A stretch of DNA of 64,000 nucleotides from Carposina sasakii. Its lineage: Eukaryota; Arthropoda; Insecta; Lepidoptera; Carposinidae. The translations under genes were made by a program, and so were the position numbers. Below, in pieces: positions 12,960 through 26,239 of this stretch (within the stretch, counting starts at the first letter, position 1; each line of letters begins with the position of its first letter). The notes beneath the pieces are model-generated. The model did not search any database, was not told the origin of the DNA, and saw only the letters and a program-made list of their open reading frames with translations. Location of the stretch: NCBI GenBank assembly GCA_014607495.2, contig CP053163.1:2398716-2462715 (forward strand), in the 5' to 3' direction.

Positions 12960-13115
12960 TAGAGTGCGTTTTGACAAAAAAGTTCCTTTGAATGATGGCG
13001 CTAGTTGCTTTGTGTATGATAACATTATCTGTGTAGCTGCGTACAAAAAAAAATAGTTTCATAAATCAGGCACGGGAGGTTATTCTATGAAACGGACCAT
13101 CATTTTGAATTGATT
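12960..13115 (+). repeat. Dispersed repeat with GATGGCGCTAGTTGCTTTGT
   Basis: AAAAGTTCCTTTGAATGATGG, CGCTAGTTGCTTTGTGTATG, then CAGGCACGGGAGGTTATTCT. Relatives at 23283-23345 (reverse) and 62695-62805. The 90-codon frame at 12784-13056 overlaps it and has no recognisable protein signature. Confidence 0.6.
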
Positions 13116-14289
13116 ATTAATGAAAGATATTAAATAAAGAGATCAGAGGGCAGTTCCGCAAAAAAATTGAGCCGGAACGAAGCCTAAACGAGACGGTTAT
13201 AGAAGCACTACACGTTAACATAATTAGACACATTTTAGCACGAGACAGATATTTGTTTTTATTCTGTCATACTCGCGACCGATGCGTGATTGATTCGATC
13301 GATCGCGTTTCATTAACGGTTGCTTTTTAGCTCAATTTTTTTGTGGAATCGTGCAGAATATTTTTAGATACGGATTGTACCTGCGTTAGGGTAAAAAACA
13401 AACTGTGTGGAAAAGTAGGAATTTTATCGGAAGGTTCCGTACTGGAGTGGTTGGCGACCGCCCACGTACTGAGTTATATTTAGTATGAATACAATAAGAT
13501 GGGCTTTGAAATTACCGAATAAATAGGTAGAATTAGACTCTTGTGCTCATATTTTTATATTATAAATTACAAATTTTGTTAGTAGATATATTTGTACGTT
13601 TTCACGTCTACTACGTTACAGTGTATTTTGGTATAGGTTCAGGTTACCAAATGATTAGCTGGGGAGGCCTAAGTGGACTTAAGGGCTGAAAATTGATGAT
13701 GAGCTGATCGAGTTAAGCTAAAGTATCTTTGACCTCAACTACCTACGCTTATAGAAGCACAAAGAACTAGCTAGAATAAAGCCCGCTTGTATAAAGCCAG
13801 CAATGCGCCGCCATTTTGCATTCTATCTGCATAAGCTATGACCTGATATCGCGAAATTGGAATTTATTGCTATACAAGCCGGAGCCATACGGGAAAATGC
13901 CACTTAAAAATAACTTAGGTACAACCAAATGACATTAGAGTACAAGCTATATGGGCAAAAGCCTATGCCCTGCAGGGGACAGCAATTAAGTTGATGTATA
14001 GAAACTATTTATATATGGCATGCTAGGTGAGTACCATCTGTCCCCGCGATTCTAAACGTGGCTGTGAGATTCTTTATGATCTTGCAGTTCCCTGCTACAC
14101 CATTTCGAAAACACAGCCGTGTGTGTTATGTATATATGTATGTTAGGTGAGGATAGGATCCAGTTTCTCATCATTTCCGTTGTCCGTGATCATGAGTCAG
14201 GTTTTAGGGTACAGTTTTTTGGGACAGTAGGTGAGCGTAGTATAGGAGACGTTATGAGTCCAAAATAACAGAGTACCAGCTATTTGGGC

Positions 14290-14365
14290 AAAGATCCCTT
14301 ATGGCCTTGTGGCGTGCTCCGGGGGAGGCCTACGTCCAGCAGTGGCCTGCAAATAGGCTAATGTA
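14290..14365 (+). repeat. SINE-B / RTE 3'-end fragment
   Basis: Begins TTTGGGCAAAGATCCCTTATGG and ends GGAGGCCTACGTCCAGCAGT then GGCTAATG, a 5'-truncated copy of the SINE-B tail. Confidence 0.7.
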
Positions 14366-14417
14366 TATGTGTAGCAAGAATTAACGTATGGCATGCTAAG
14401 TGAATAGCTGAACGGTC

Positions 14418-14656
14418 CAGCAAGCTGAAATGGCAATGGGCAGGGCACATAGCTCGAAGAACTGATGGCCGATGGAGTCGGAAAGTTCTAGAGTGGATAC
14501 CACGTATCGGCAAGCGCAGCGTGGGAAGGCCACCCGCGAGGTGGACGGATGCCTGGTCAAGGTTGCGGGCGTCGGTTGGATGCATGCTTCCGACCGTCAT
14601 TGGAGGTTGTTGGGGGAGGCCTATGTCCAACAGTGGACTTCTCAGGGCTGTAAATG
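14418..14656 (+). mobile_element. RTE-like LINE, degenerate 3' end of the reverse transcriptase ORF
   Basis: Translation gives KLKWQWAGHIARRTDGRWSR, then KVLEWIPRIGKRSVGRPPAR and WTD, a small frameshift, then GEAYVQQWTSQG and a stop. This is the C-terminal signature of RTE-type LINE ORFs of Lepidoptera (KLKWQWAGHIARR...GRPPTRWTDD...GEAYVQQW). 5' truncated, dead. Its last 60 bp are shared with SINE-B, which makes this family a likely partner for SINE-B. Confidence 0.85.
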
Positions 14657-14659
14657 AAT

Positions 14660-16447
14660 GCTAAGTGACTCTAGTGTTTTTAAAGTTGTTTGCGATCATG
14701 AGTCAGTTTTAAGTATCAGCGGTGGGTGTAGAACTGTAGTTGAGGGTAGTATAGAATGCGGTGGGAGCCCCAGCTAACTTCAAGATTGGAGAAATAGAAA
14801 ACAAACTGCAGTGTAAACTTTTAATGAGCTGTCCGAGTTTTGGTAAAGTTAGGAATGTAATAGTGCAATAAAATAATAGAACAGCTTCAGTATTCTCACT
14901 AGAATTTGTATTGTTTGCGTGTATGACTCTTCAATCTAGCCTCCTGTTTTAAATTTGACTGTTGGTTGACTCTTCTACCTAAGCCAAAGGCGCGAAGACG
15001 CAAGGTCTACGGTCGGCATACCACATCATTTAACTAAAGGCCCTAAGGACTTATAATTACGTTAAAAAATATAAAGTTTCATATACTACTAGTGGACGTT
15101 TGCGACTCCTTCTACGTGGACTGCAGAAAAAAAACTAAATCATGAAATTATACAAAATAAAAATATTTTCCTGAAAAACCAAAAAGCCCATATAATCATA
15201 ACAATTCTAGCTAAAAAACATATGAAGTTTGATATATTATATACCGCCTAACTTCATCACTGAAACAGAATATAGTCCAGATAGTCTAATAAATGTACCT
15301 AACGTACGTACCTATGCGTCTGGAATCTAGATAGACAGCAGATACGTCAATTTTGCGAAAACAAAGGATGCCTTTTGTAGCGCCTTTGTGGGCGTCGACT
15401 GCCGTCGACAAGCTTTCTGCATCAAATTGAATATTCTTTATAGAAGCTTTAGATGTAAACAGGCTGAAGGTTACCGATTTATGTCATGTTTTATTAGTCT
15501 TCACGTAAAAACCGCAGAACGGATTTTGATGAAACGCGTACCTTGAACATTACAATAATACGTAGGCCATAAGTTTACGTGGATGAACTAAATTGGCAGC
15601 AACATAACTGTATTAGTAACCATCACAGCTCCCCATCGTACCTGCTTCAGTCTATCCTGCACTCCGCTACATTGTAAGGCTTCGTTGGTGGACCATTCAG
15701 GAGAGATTACCTTTGCCACTGGGTAGGAAACTTTCCCCATTGGCAAAGTTACCTGGCTACCAAGTTTGACCATTTCCTCGGTCTTGTAAAAGGATATCTA
15801 GTGCGTTATTATGAAAAGCTTATTGTTAGTGTATTATTATTATTAGTTAGATTATTTTAAGGGTCAACCTATAACATATCTGATGGAAAATAAGTTACGT
15901 GGCCATGGCCAGTATTACAGTAGTTTACCTAAAATGTTAACAAGGACTAATGATCGTATTTACAGTGGTAACTCTTCCCCTAAGGGCACGATGGCAGTAT
16001 TTTATTAGACACAACCTTAGATGAAATACAATAATCACGTCACTGGACACAACAGTATTTTTCAATGGTTGAGTAAGATTGAAGTTTGTGACAGCGACTA
16101 ATCAACCTCCATATCATGGAGGTTTAAATCTTCGAGGGAGAGAAAGGGCTCAAACTAATCTATCAAGCCTTTACGTACCTACCCAAAAAAATATTGTCAT
16201 ATACGCAAACGAATTTCCTATAAATACGTCGTACTTGCGCCTTTACTCATCAATATCCGCACGCAAGACAGGTGTCGCATCACACTTGTTGCAATGAAAG
16301 AACTCCTACAATAGGATTAGTCAGCACCTGTGTATAACGCGACAATGAACAATTTTATACACAAAGAACGCCGTATGCGAACGCAAATTAATATAGGCTG
16401 ACACGCTATCTTTTATTTTAATATGGTACATATTCTACATACATATA
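14660..16447. other. Unassigned DNA
   Basis: One short CTAGTGGACG-type repeat start near 15091. The rest, including the frame at 15588-15773, is unrecognised. Confidence 0.5.
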
Positions 16448-16853
16448 CAGGGTGATTTTTGGTCGTCAACGTTCCCGAAAACTACGGAATCTCCTCGTCA
16501 TCACGATCATTTTTCTATACATGGAAGCATACCTGGGAAGTAAGTTGGTTTGCCAAAAAAAATATTAGGGTCCAAAGTTGAGTAAATAGACTGCGTTTTT
16601 CTGCATTTTAAATGCACATAGACGTGCACGAAATTTAGTGTCAGTGTTTAGTTATTTTTTCACGAGAAATAATTAATATCTGTCTATAAATAAACTGCTA
16701 CGCGCGTAAACACTATGTGCACTTATGCAAAAAACGCCAGTCTATTAAAAAATAAAAAAAATTTTTTCCCAGCTTCCATGGATAAACTTACTTTATTTTG
16801 ATGATAGAGTACGCACCCTTCCGTAGTAAAGGTGGCCACAAAAAAACATCCTG
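16448..16853 (-). mobile_element. 370-bp MITE family, reverse copy
   Basis: 406 bp, begins CAGGGTGATTTTTGGTCGTC and ends AAAAAACATCCTG, flanked by TA at both ends. It is the reverse complement of the copy at 49448, with a short extra stretch internally. Confidence 0.82.
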
Positions 16854-17172
16854 TATACACACGGCTGTGTTTACAAAATGAGGTAGCCAAAACTGCATTA
16901 TCATAAAGGAGCTTTCATCACACATTTAGTATTGCAGTGACAGATGTCCATGCATGATCAGAGACACGTTGCTCGAATTCCTTAGTCGACACTTACGACA
17001 TGTACGGAAGGAGCCGATGTATTATTTGAGTATATTTCATATTAACTATATAATGCAAATCCGTTATGGCAGTAAGTTAAGTCTTTATGTACTCATATTA
17101 GATATGTCAAAGTGCTGTGGATTTTGGTAAATACATAAAATAAAATAAAATTATAAGGAAGTACAATACCAC

Positions 17173-17441
17173 TTAATACTTGTATGCAGCCCTGGGAGTG
17201 AAAAAAAAAACGTATAATACTACAGATGCTTCTCTTCCCGGGCATACTGTACATGTCAGTAGAGGGACAAGAGGGTCTTGGTGTTTTGTAGGTGATGGGC
17301 TGACCACCTGTCACTACTAACCGAACTTGTATACCTCAACTATACCCTCAAAATTGGTCAGAAGTGGCACCATGTGATCCTATCGGCCCTTGGTGCTCTG
17401 CCTACACCGTAAGGGATAAAGGCGTAATTATATGTATGTAT
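17173..17441 (+). repeat. SINE-A copy 2, full length with 12-bp TSD
   Basis: 269 bp in plus orientation, ending in GGCGTAATTATATGTATGTA. It is flanked by GTACAATACCAC at 17161-17172 and 17442-17453. Small open frames here come from the repeat. Confidence 0.88.
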
Positions 17442-17582
17442 GTACAATACCACATACTATACATATGAACAGAAAGTCAAGTATATTTACGGGCAATTTA
17501 AAAAAACTGTCTCATCCAGGAATAAAATCTATGACCCAACGATAGCAATTTAGCTGACTAGTCACAGCAGGATTACTAATTG

Positions 17583-17715
17583 GACTGCTGCTTTTTCAGA
17601 GATGTGCTATTCTACATTGTTACGAATGCGTGTGCTATCTACTAATCATATTAATTGATGACAATTTGATTGGTGGATATCAAACGCATACACAGCAACG
17701 TAGCAAGTTTTAAAC
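17583..17715. mobile_element. Relic of the TTTCCACCAGAG hairpin MITE family
   Basis: Left TGCTTTTTCAGAGATGTGCT, right TTGGTGGATATCAAACGCAT and CAGCAACGTAGCAAG, matching parts of the cluster at 44160. Confidence 0.6.
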
Positions 17716-18606
17716 CGACCACCATAAAGACCATTCAACTTTTACGTCATAAAAACTAGACTACTGCGGTGCGGGCTATTGGCTCAGCCTACATGTTCGA
17801 CTGTTAACCCCGTTTTGCATATATACTGCCTAGTATTAATAAACGTAGATACGTCATGTTACTCCGAGGTGTATATTAACATTTTTTATGAAAAAATTGT
17901 TTTACCTCGAAATCAGACTAAAATGATTTATTGAAGAATGTTAAAGTTTGTCAAATAGAAAAAGTTTGCCGTATTATCTAATAGCTAACTTAATCCTAGG
18001 ATAATGTACCTATACTTAGTATAGTACCTACAAACCTAAATACGTGAATCCGTGTGAGCTACTTATATTTCTCTTACTTACTCTCAACTAACATTGACGG
18101 CAAACATAGTTAATCTTGAATAATAAAGGAAAAAGCCAAATATCCGACAAGATCCGAATAAATATAGCCCGTAAAGTATCCGTAAATGCATGATCCGATC
18201 GATCCTGATGCGTGATTTCTAATGAATTGTATCGTGCTCAAATTTCATTAAACTTACGGCATATTAAATTCCTAAAAATAACTTTTAAATTAAAGTATAT
18301 TTTTTTAGTACACACAAGGGAAAGTAATAGTAATAGAATTATCCAGAAAAGTGGGATAAAAGTAAAATATTTATAAGGTTTTACGAGTTTTAACGACAGA
18401 GAAACTAATAAGGCTTTCACATTGATGAATGTCCTTCATAAAATAATAAATCAAGATCAATTTAATTCGAGATCATTCATTCATTCTTCCGTCTTTGTAT
18501 GACGAAACACGATAGATATATTCCAATACAATCAACTACTACAGCTAGTACAGCACAACAATCTATATTCATTGATAGGTACCTTAAAAATCGCTCGCTC
18601 CAAATC

Positions 18607-18805
18607 CTATAAGAGAACTTGCACTACCACAGTGGCACTGTTTAGTCTATTTGTTGTAGCGGTGCTACGAATCTCGTAGTCGTCGTGCGCCGCCGTAGTC
18701 CGAGCGCGACTGATCGTAGCGTCTACGGCGGATGCGCGCGCAGCCTCGCCCCGAATACTCGGACCAATACGAATACGCCGACGATGCTTTTTTTGATTCA
18801 TACAT
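18607..18805 (-). other. GC-rich island with two overlapping small minus-strand frames
   Basis: In an AT-rich area, 18650-18785 is clearly GC-rich. One frame (18607-18801) has 64 codons (MNQKKHRRRIRIGPSIRGEA...). Another (18665-18805) has 46 codons with a Tyr/Ser/Arg-rich composition (SAYSYWSEYSGRG, RRRRYDQSRSDYGG). No good acceptor or donor decides between them and I recognise no family. It could be a stray exon, a small peptide gene or chance. Confidence 0.3.
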
Positions 18806-21800
18806 TTTTATTAAATGTAATGATAATTTTAGCTGATGGCTATATGTAATTAGATTGTATGAAGGCTTATTTTTATGTTGTATTGCTCTTTGTTAACGTA
18901 TATAAATAGACTACGCTCCGAGTAATATACTAGACGCTGGTGTAATTGCCTATCAAGCCGTGCAATTCTAAGGGATTGCGGGGTTATTTACTCACTTGTG
19001 GGCGATAGGCAAACATGCCTTGATGTAGATATAATCGGATCATAGAAGGTAGTCTAAGCCAGGAATAGAACTCGGCATCTCTAAGTTACAAATTCAGTAG
19101 TCGACCATCCCAAACCGCTCATCGGGCCACAAATAAACTTTCAAAGTGGATGTTTTTGCTATAAATATTTTTACGTTTACCTTGTTATTTTTGCCATTTC
19201 CGCCGCCGCGTTAAAAACTACACATTACGTCACCGTACTGTACTTGTATAGGTACAGTAAGTACCTATAGTTCTGTTGGCAGCACTCTCCAGCGGCCCCA
19301 ACTTTGGTACTATCGGCGTCCCGGACCCTGGAGTACTTTGGAAGAGGGTCTCTTAGGCCCAATATTTCCTTAACCGGTTAACATTAGCTAGCATTTCGCC
19401 CTGTATATAAAAATAATAATAGAAATATATAATATATGAAAACTTCAACTGTCTAGCTATAGCGGTTCTTGAGATACAGCCCGGTGACAGAAAACGGACG
19501 GACGGACGGACGGACAGACAGACAGCGAAGTCTTAGTAATAGGGTCCCGCTTTTACCCTTCGGGTACGAAACCCTAAAAACGTAGTAAAGGCCATCTCCT
19601 CTCCACCCTTCATCCATGACTAAGCAGATTCGCGCGACACCGGAAACTTTTTAATTTAGAACTTCCGAGCAAAAATACTAGTTCACCGCCGCATCTAGCA
19701 GGTATTGCAAATGCAAAATGTGCGCGGAATAGGCAAGGTTTTGCATTTAGATTGTCCGCATATATCTGAAAGTGACTGGAATAAAGTATTGCTGACATCG
19801 AAAAGACTTTTAATGTAGCTTGTAGTGTTTCCTTGGGCAAAGAGCTTCCCATTCTTAGACTACATCCCGCGACCTTTCACCGTCTCTGGCCATTCCAGAA
19901 GAGTTAAAGGCTATAAACACCGTTTGGGGTACTCGTGATTAAGTTGATCCCTTTGAAAGTTGCGTTCGCGTAAAGTTAAGACCGTGTCACGTAAATGTCC
20001 CATGTGTGTTGTTGGGAATTTATATGATGGAATTCTAGAGTAATTATCATCACCTCAATAGTACCCAATTGTTATATCTATACTGAAAGCGATGTAAGCA
20101 CCTTACATGACATACATATAGTTATAGTCACGCCCATTATCCCCCAAAGAGTTTAGTACCCCCCAGAAGTGTGCAAATTGCACACCCACTTTTCACCAGT
20201 TAGCCTATTAAGTCCCACGTGATAAGGGGTGAGCCTACCGCCGCTTTTCGGGCACCTTACATAAAAAATATATTTTGTTTAATAAAATAAGAAGCAGTTT
20301 TATAGTTCCCTTATTTACTCTACAGTTCTACACCATAGTAAAGGTAAGCGTGTCATAAATGCGAAAGTAACTGTCTTTTTAACCGAAATTTTGTACTAAA
20401 GCTAGTCTAGAGGCTAAGGAAGGTCATTTTTGCTACTTTTTAAAACGAAAAAAGGGCTGCAAGGGCTTGAAATAGGGGATGAATGGTAATTACGTCATTT
20501 ACAAAGCTAGAAGCTTGAAACCTATTTTTTTATTTTTTGGTTTCTGATTAGATATAAATAAATATGACATTCAACATTTAAAAAAAATAGCGGATGAAAG
20601 TGTGCCTGTCTGGAAGTTCGTCATTGTCATAATTGTCATTCTGTTGACCACACGGACGTAGTCGCGGGCAACAGCTAGTAAGATTTATGAAATTAAAAGA
20701 TATTTTTCGAAACCTTAGAGTTTCTTAGAAACGAGTGGGCGAACCCCCAATGTTTTCGATATTCATCATTGAACATTAATACCATTGAATATTCCCAAAC
20801 AAGTCTACCCTATTTATTTAATTTTAAACCTTATTTAAGCTATTTACAAACGTGTCACAATAACAACTACTAATTGGCGCTTCTCTAATTACGATTTACA
20901 GCATCTTAATTGCCTTTTTGACATTTAAATTACACTGGATATCTCCCGCCGCCGGTATAAAGTTGCTGTTTTTCTTTCGCGTACATAAGAGTACTTCTTT
21001 GTGCCTGTCTATCTTACATGTGCCTGGCTACTATACATACAGTATGCAGAGGAATTTAAGGGCTCCACGTAAATCGCTATTCTGAGTAGAAATTCGAATC
21101 TATCCAGTCTGCCCAGATGTTTTAAAATCAGGAGCTATTACAGGTAATACTCATGAAGCAAAAAGGAAGATTTTGTGAAATGTGATATTTATTATATCTT
21201 TACAAAATCTTATATTTAAACATATATATTGCGAACGATTCTCATTAAAACTTGAAGACTCGAGAATGTTGCATGATTTTTCCATGTGATTGAGTGGCTC
21301 CAATCAAGATTTAAAAGCAATATTGGAGCCAGTAGGCTATTAATAGGACACAAGTAACAAATATAGTAATAATGCAGATAATTCAATATAGTAGTAACTA
21401 AGATTATTGGCATAATAATACTATAATGTCCTGGTTAAGAAATATTTGAAGGATGAGATAACTGAGCCCATGTTTTTCTTCCATCTAACTTGTATAAACT
21501 TATTTTTCGGCTAACAGAGTTAGTACGTTCCCAAGAAATCTTATCCAATATTATTAGAATTCCTTTAACTTAGGAAACTGATGTTTATTTTGGTAACATT
21601 TTCGGAGCTAATATCATTCAAGGGACACGGAATATTAGGTTCTTTTCGAAGCAAAGCAATTACAATTTCTGGGAACTAATAGACTATGAAGGAAATTACT
21701 CCGGAACCATAGTAATTGTGGTCTTTTTCGTCCATACTACGTACCTACTAGTGGACGCCCCCGACTTGGCTCCGCCTAAACTTTATAAATCCCACGGAAA

Positions 21801-22018
21801 ATACTTTCATATATGACGTCCTCCATTTTCAGGTCTCTATCTATAGATCAGTGGTTTAGATTGTGCGTTGATCCGTCAGTCATTCAGGACCAAGATTAGG
21901 AAGAGGTTTCCCATCGCTTCCAGGTTGAGTCAAAATCTCGGCAGCTGTTATTTACCGCTATAACATCATGTCTGGACATATCCCTTTTATATTTTTAATA
22001 CAGATAAATCGACAATAG
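18806..22018. other. Unassigned DNA with repeat scraps
   Basis: Holds the (GGAC)n repeat scrap at 19470, a weak SINE-A-like scrap near 20107-20140, and a SINE-like end (GGGCAACAGCTAGTAAG) near 20667. No gene recognised; frames at 19610 and 21216 have no signature. Confidence 0.5.
19470..19577 (-). repeat. Partial copy of the GGTTCCGTACC repeat with (GGAC/AGAC)n
   Basis: Contains GAGATACAGCC, five GGAC units then AGAC units, and GGGTCCCGCTTTTACCC to TACGAAACCCTA, the reverse of the start of the repeat at 31458. Confidence 0.7.
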
Positions 22019-22158
22019 GGTCGATTCCGGCAGTCACACTTAAACCTAATCTTAGTCTGGTCCATCTCTCTTCGTTCTTAACATAAATGGCTGAGAGAGA
22101 AAAGGACAGGTAGGACTAATTTTACGTTTAGGTTTAAGTGTGACTGCCGGAATCGACC
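22019..22158. mobile_element. 140-bp MITE with perfect 31-bp terminal inverted repeat
   Basis: Begins GGTCGATTCCGGCAGTCACA and ends with the exact complement over 31 bases, with only about 78 bp between. Diverged relatives sharing TTTAAGTGTGAC and CTGTCC...AGGGACAGG lie at about 12191-12347, 23190-23290 and 56437-56572, and a one-arm scrap at about 1835-1870. Confidence 0.85.
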
Positions 22159-24725
22159 ATAATATAACCTTAAAATATTTTATTTCTAAAATCATTTATG
22201 CGTACAACATAGCTACCTAATATATCTTTTCATTTTCATTTTCTTAATAATATTTATAATAATATATCTTTATAGGTAAAAACCTTTAATTAAAATCTAC
22301 CGATACCTACGTAAGTTATTCCACAATTTGGTATCAGCTAAAACCCAATCAGCCCGGGGTTACAGGGTACCGCTGAATGCCGAAGGGTTTAATTTCCACA
22401 TAAACTCTCCTGAGCGCCCGCCGGCTAACTGACTTCGTTACTGATACTCACTCTATTTTACGAGTATCTAACCGCTTAATGGTATTTATTTATAGCAAAT
22501 ACTAATCATACATTACTTGAAAAGTATTTAGGGAATAATCCTATTAAATAAAAATGTTTATTATCCTTTCATGCAAAATACCGAACCGATTTTGATGAAA
22601 CTTGTTGGTTTATCGCCTGCGAGAATACCCATGAGTTTCGTTGTCGACATTTACGTAATGCCCGCATCAGCACAGTACCGCCAAATATTATACATATTAT
22701 AAACAAAAGGTGGCTAAGCGAGGTGCATCAGCCACTACGTCATGACGTCACATTAAGAGATTCAGAATAATTACATTCCTCTCTATAATATCAGGTAACA
22801 TTGTAGTAGTTTCAATTACGAGTGAGAAACTCGCAAACTTTACACATAGAATTACAGATATAAATTTATTGGAGTACCGACGATTATATCCAGAGAGAGC
22901 TTTGAGTTGAGAGCGTCCCACGCGCGCCCACGTTCACTCTCTTGGATGAGAACGGGATGAAAGGAGAAATAGCCGGACGGAGGGTATACTTTTAAATTTC
23001 AATATTTGCAATTCCAAAGATTAAAAAATATGCCGGTAAATCAGCATGCTCTAAGACTTAGATTTAGCAGTCTAAGAGTCTGCCAGCTCCAACTCGTAAG
23101 AGCTGGAGAAATGTTTGCAATTTTCTTCCAAAAAGTTTCCTCTGTGCCAATTTCGGTTTTTGCTTTTAGGTCATTCTGCAGTATGCGATTTTCCAATAAA
23201 CCTAATCTTAGTTTATCTCTTCCGCTGTTACGGCTAGAGAGATACAGGTAGGACTGACGTTTAGGTTTAAGTGTGACAATTACCATAATAACAATAGTAA
23301 CTAGCGCCATCATTCAAAGGAACTATTTGGTGTAACGCACTCTACCTACACTAGCATAGCAAAGCGATAGCAAAAAATCCATCGTCGCATTCGCTTATAA
23401 AATTCCTATAATTAAGGAATGATTACTATAGCAACGCGTGTTTGTACAATTGCTTTGCTATTGCAAGATAAGTAACAAGTATACCGGTTGATACTCAACA
23501 AGTAGATATATTGGAAATATCTATGATTTTTCATTGACGAAACTCGAGTGGCCCAAGGGTCTGTTTCTTCGGGGGTAACTGAATTACCCGTTGGGGAATA
23601 TATCAAACAAGAACATGGATATTTTGGATCTTTACCGCGGGACTGAATTTGCGGCGCACATCTGTTATCTTTAGATTAATTATTGGTCTTCGCTCGCTGT
23701 TATGATACAAAGGAATTTCCAGTGACAGATTATTATGAAAAAAAGCGATTGACTACTTGAACGATAAATCTAGCTGATAAAGTCATTATCGCTGATTAGA
23801 CTATGGTTTGTAGCTAGGTTTGTGGATTGTAAATCTCGCTTCGATAACAAATTCAAAAACGGAAATAGAATCTCATTGACATACAGTAAACTATAACTGG
23901 CAACTTGTCACTGATCAATCAGATCTGTCCCCGCTATGCTAAACGTGGCTATGGGATCTCGGCCCCATTTCTGGAACACAGCCGTATGTACATGTATGTA
24001 CTAGTGGCCCGCCCTCGCTTCGCTTCCGGTCCATATCAGTGCAATCCCAGTATTTGACTGTTTCGTGGGGAACTTCATAGTGTACTACACAGTCGGCTTT
24101 TGCGAAGAAAAATTTAATGTCACGTTTGTACCGTTCCCGTGGGAATTTCGGACCGCTCTTAGTGCTTCCTCGCAGTCCCTAATGAACATATATAACCGAT
24201 TTCAGCTTCATATGTACAGCGGTTTTCGGAATTGGTCAACTATTTCGGATGTATGGTCAACTATTCAAATGCAGCAGTAACGGAGGCAGCTCTACTAAAA
24301 TGGCTGCCAAAATAAAAACTCATAAATGTCAGCTAGGGTGGGACACCTTCACTTCAAGCGGTTGGCTCGATATTGTGAGACAATGTCTGTATCTTCCATG
24401 TAGTTATTATCTTTGCGAGGCAAACGTGCAATTGGTTGAACATAGCGCAGTTCAGTGAGTTCTTTTGAGATTTTATTATTTATCAGAAGTACGAGTAATA
24501 CAGCCTTTACAATATTATAAGTATAACTTAGAGTAAATATCTCGTCGCCATTAAAGATGGGCTTCATTTCAATGCGAGATTCGCTATTTTTTGTTAGAGA
24601 TATTTTTGCCTATAGTATGGTCATCTTAAAATACATACGTACGCTGATAAAGTCGGGTTAGCAGTTGATAAAATTGCCGTAAGTTATTACGCACTGTTAA
24701 AGGTGACTGAGTTTACGCAGAGCGG
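22159..24725. other. Unassigned DNA with repeat scraps
   Basis: A diverged 140-bp MITE at about 23190-23290 and dispersed-repeat scraps near 23300 and 23905. Frames at 23006-23313 and 24065-24567 are not recognised. Confidence 0.5.
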
Positions 24726-24986
24726 TTGGTCGAAGCGAGCGGTCGGGTACACGGACAAAGGAATTCTTTTCATTCGGTTTGGCCCATGTTATTAAATTCC
24801 GATGGAATGTTGACGAGAGGCTTTGACGCACATGGAAAACAAACCCAACTCGTGGAATTAGAAAAGGTCATCACAGTCTACCCAAATAGTACCCTAAATC
24901 GACGGGCGTGCATGAAGAATATTGTAAAAATAGATGAAGTGCCGTGCAATATCGTAGGCACCACCCCATGTCTGCCCCATGGCTGA
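24726..24986 (+). pseudogene. Possible LINE-derived ORF remnant, 86 codons
   Basis: An open frame of 86 codons. Residues near 58-70 (RRACMKNIVKIDEV) resemble the segment just upstream of the KWRSVVSAYP end of the LINE at 53131. The last part (ACCCCATGTCTGCCC) resembles the SINE-B head. I read it as mobile-element debris, possibly chimeric, not a host gene. Confidence 0.45.
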
Positions 24987-26028
24987 TTCATTCATTAGTA
25001 GGCCGGTAGTATCTATCCTACTGATACGACTGATCCTATTTGATAGTTACTGACTGTAACTATCAAATAGTTCACAAACTAGAAAAATTTTCATTAAATT
25101 CAAATTGTGTTCATGTGTGCGTGATATTTCTCTCAAGATCCTTCGTTGTCCTTTTCCATTGCAAGCCACCTGCGAGATTTCCCCCAGGACCCATTCCTGG
25201 CATTATTCACGAATACATTGACGTTTGTCTGCCAGCCTGCCTGAACTCTTCTAAAAAACCTCGGTTCACCTTGACATTCATAAATAATGTAAAAGCTATT
25301 TTGACTCTCTACGGTAAAAGCAAACAAATCTCGAAAAATTTGGTATCCATTTGCTTAGCACAAATTTAGAGGGAGTGTACGACTAAAGAAGTGTGGTTAG
25401 ACTGTGTGAGAGAAGATATGCGTGTTCTGGGGTGTGAGTAACGAGATGAGATGACAGATAATAGAGATGAATGGAAGAGTACACATTGCGCCGACTCTGT
25501 AAATGGGAACAGGGCCTGAAAAAGATATACTTAGCACATATGCCTCTCTGTTATTATATGTCACAATACATAAGATTTCGTACCAGTTCGAAAGTTTCCT
25601 TAGTTTGGTATTATCCGTTAAAAACTATATAAATCTCTGTCTTCCACGACAAAATAGAAAACGGATTTTAATGCAAATTGGTACCTATCAACCGAATAAC
25701 AGGATATTCGGAGAAAGCAACTAATTCTACCATAAAAAATATTAAAAGTAAATAGTCCTGATAAATGAGGACTTTTATTATGAGTAGCAGCAGCGTGTGC
25801 TAGATGAAACAGCTGGTTGGCTAGAAAAACGTCATGCTCAGAACACGTGAAGCCGCTTACAAGGCGAGTTGGCGATTCATTCAAACGAGTGGGTTTCGAT
25901 CGAAGAGGGTGCGCGCGCATCCCCCCGTCCCTTGACACGTCTAAGGTGAAGGACAAGTGTTAGGACATTCCAGATTTCCAGCATTTCAGCCTCGAATTTA
26001 TCTAATTTTGCGCTATTAATCCTTAAAG

Positions 26029-26239
26029 TGGTGCCGGCAGAGTAGAATTCGTACCACCCCATGTCTCCCCGTGGGTATCATACGAGGCGATTAAGGGTTT
26101 CCGGTGGTGGGCAGCAGCGCCTCACCAACCCCCCTGCCCAGCGTGGTGACTATGGGCAAATACCCCCCATGGCAGTCTTGTGGCGTGCCCTAGGGGAGGC
26201 CTACGTCCAGTGGCAGTGGACTGCAATAGGCTGATGATG
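26029..26239 (+). repeat. SINE-B copy 2 with 14-bp TSD
   Basis: Plus orientation, from TGCCGGCAGAGTAGAATTCG to GGCTGATGATG. Flanked by AATCCTTAAAGTGG (26018-26031) and AATCCTTGAAGTGG (26240-26253), one mismatch; the left duplicate overlaps the first bases of the element. Confidence 0.85.

Noticed and set aside
25040..25956. Frames of 109 and 112 codons
   Set aside because: AT-rich, no recognisable domain, no splice context, and codon use unlike the verified exons.
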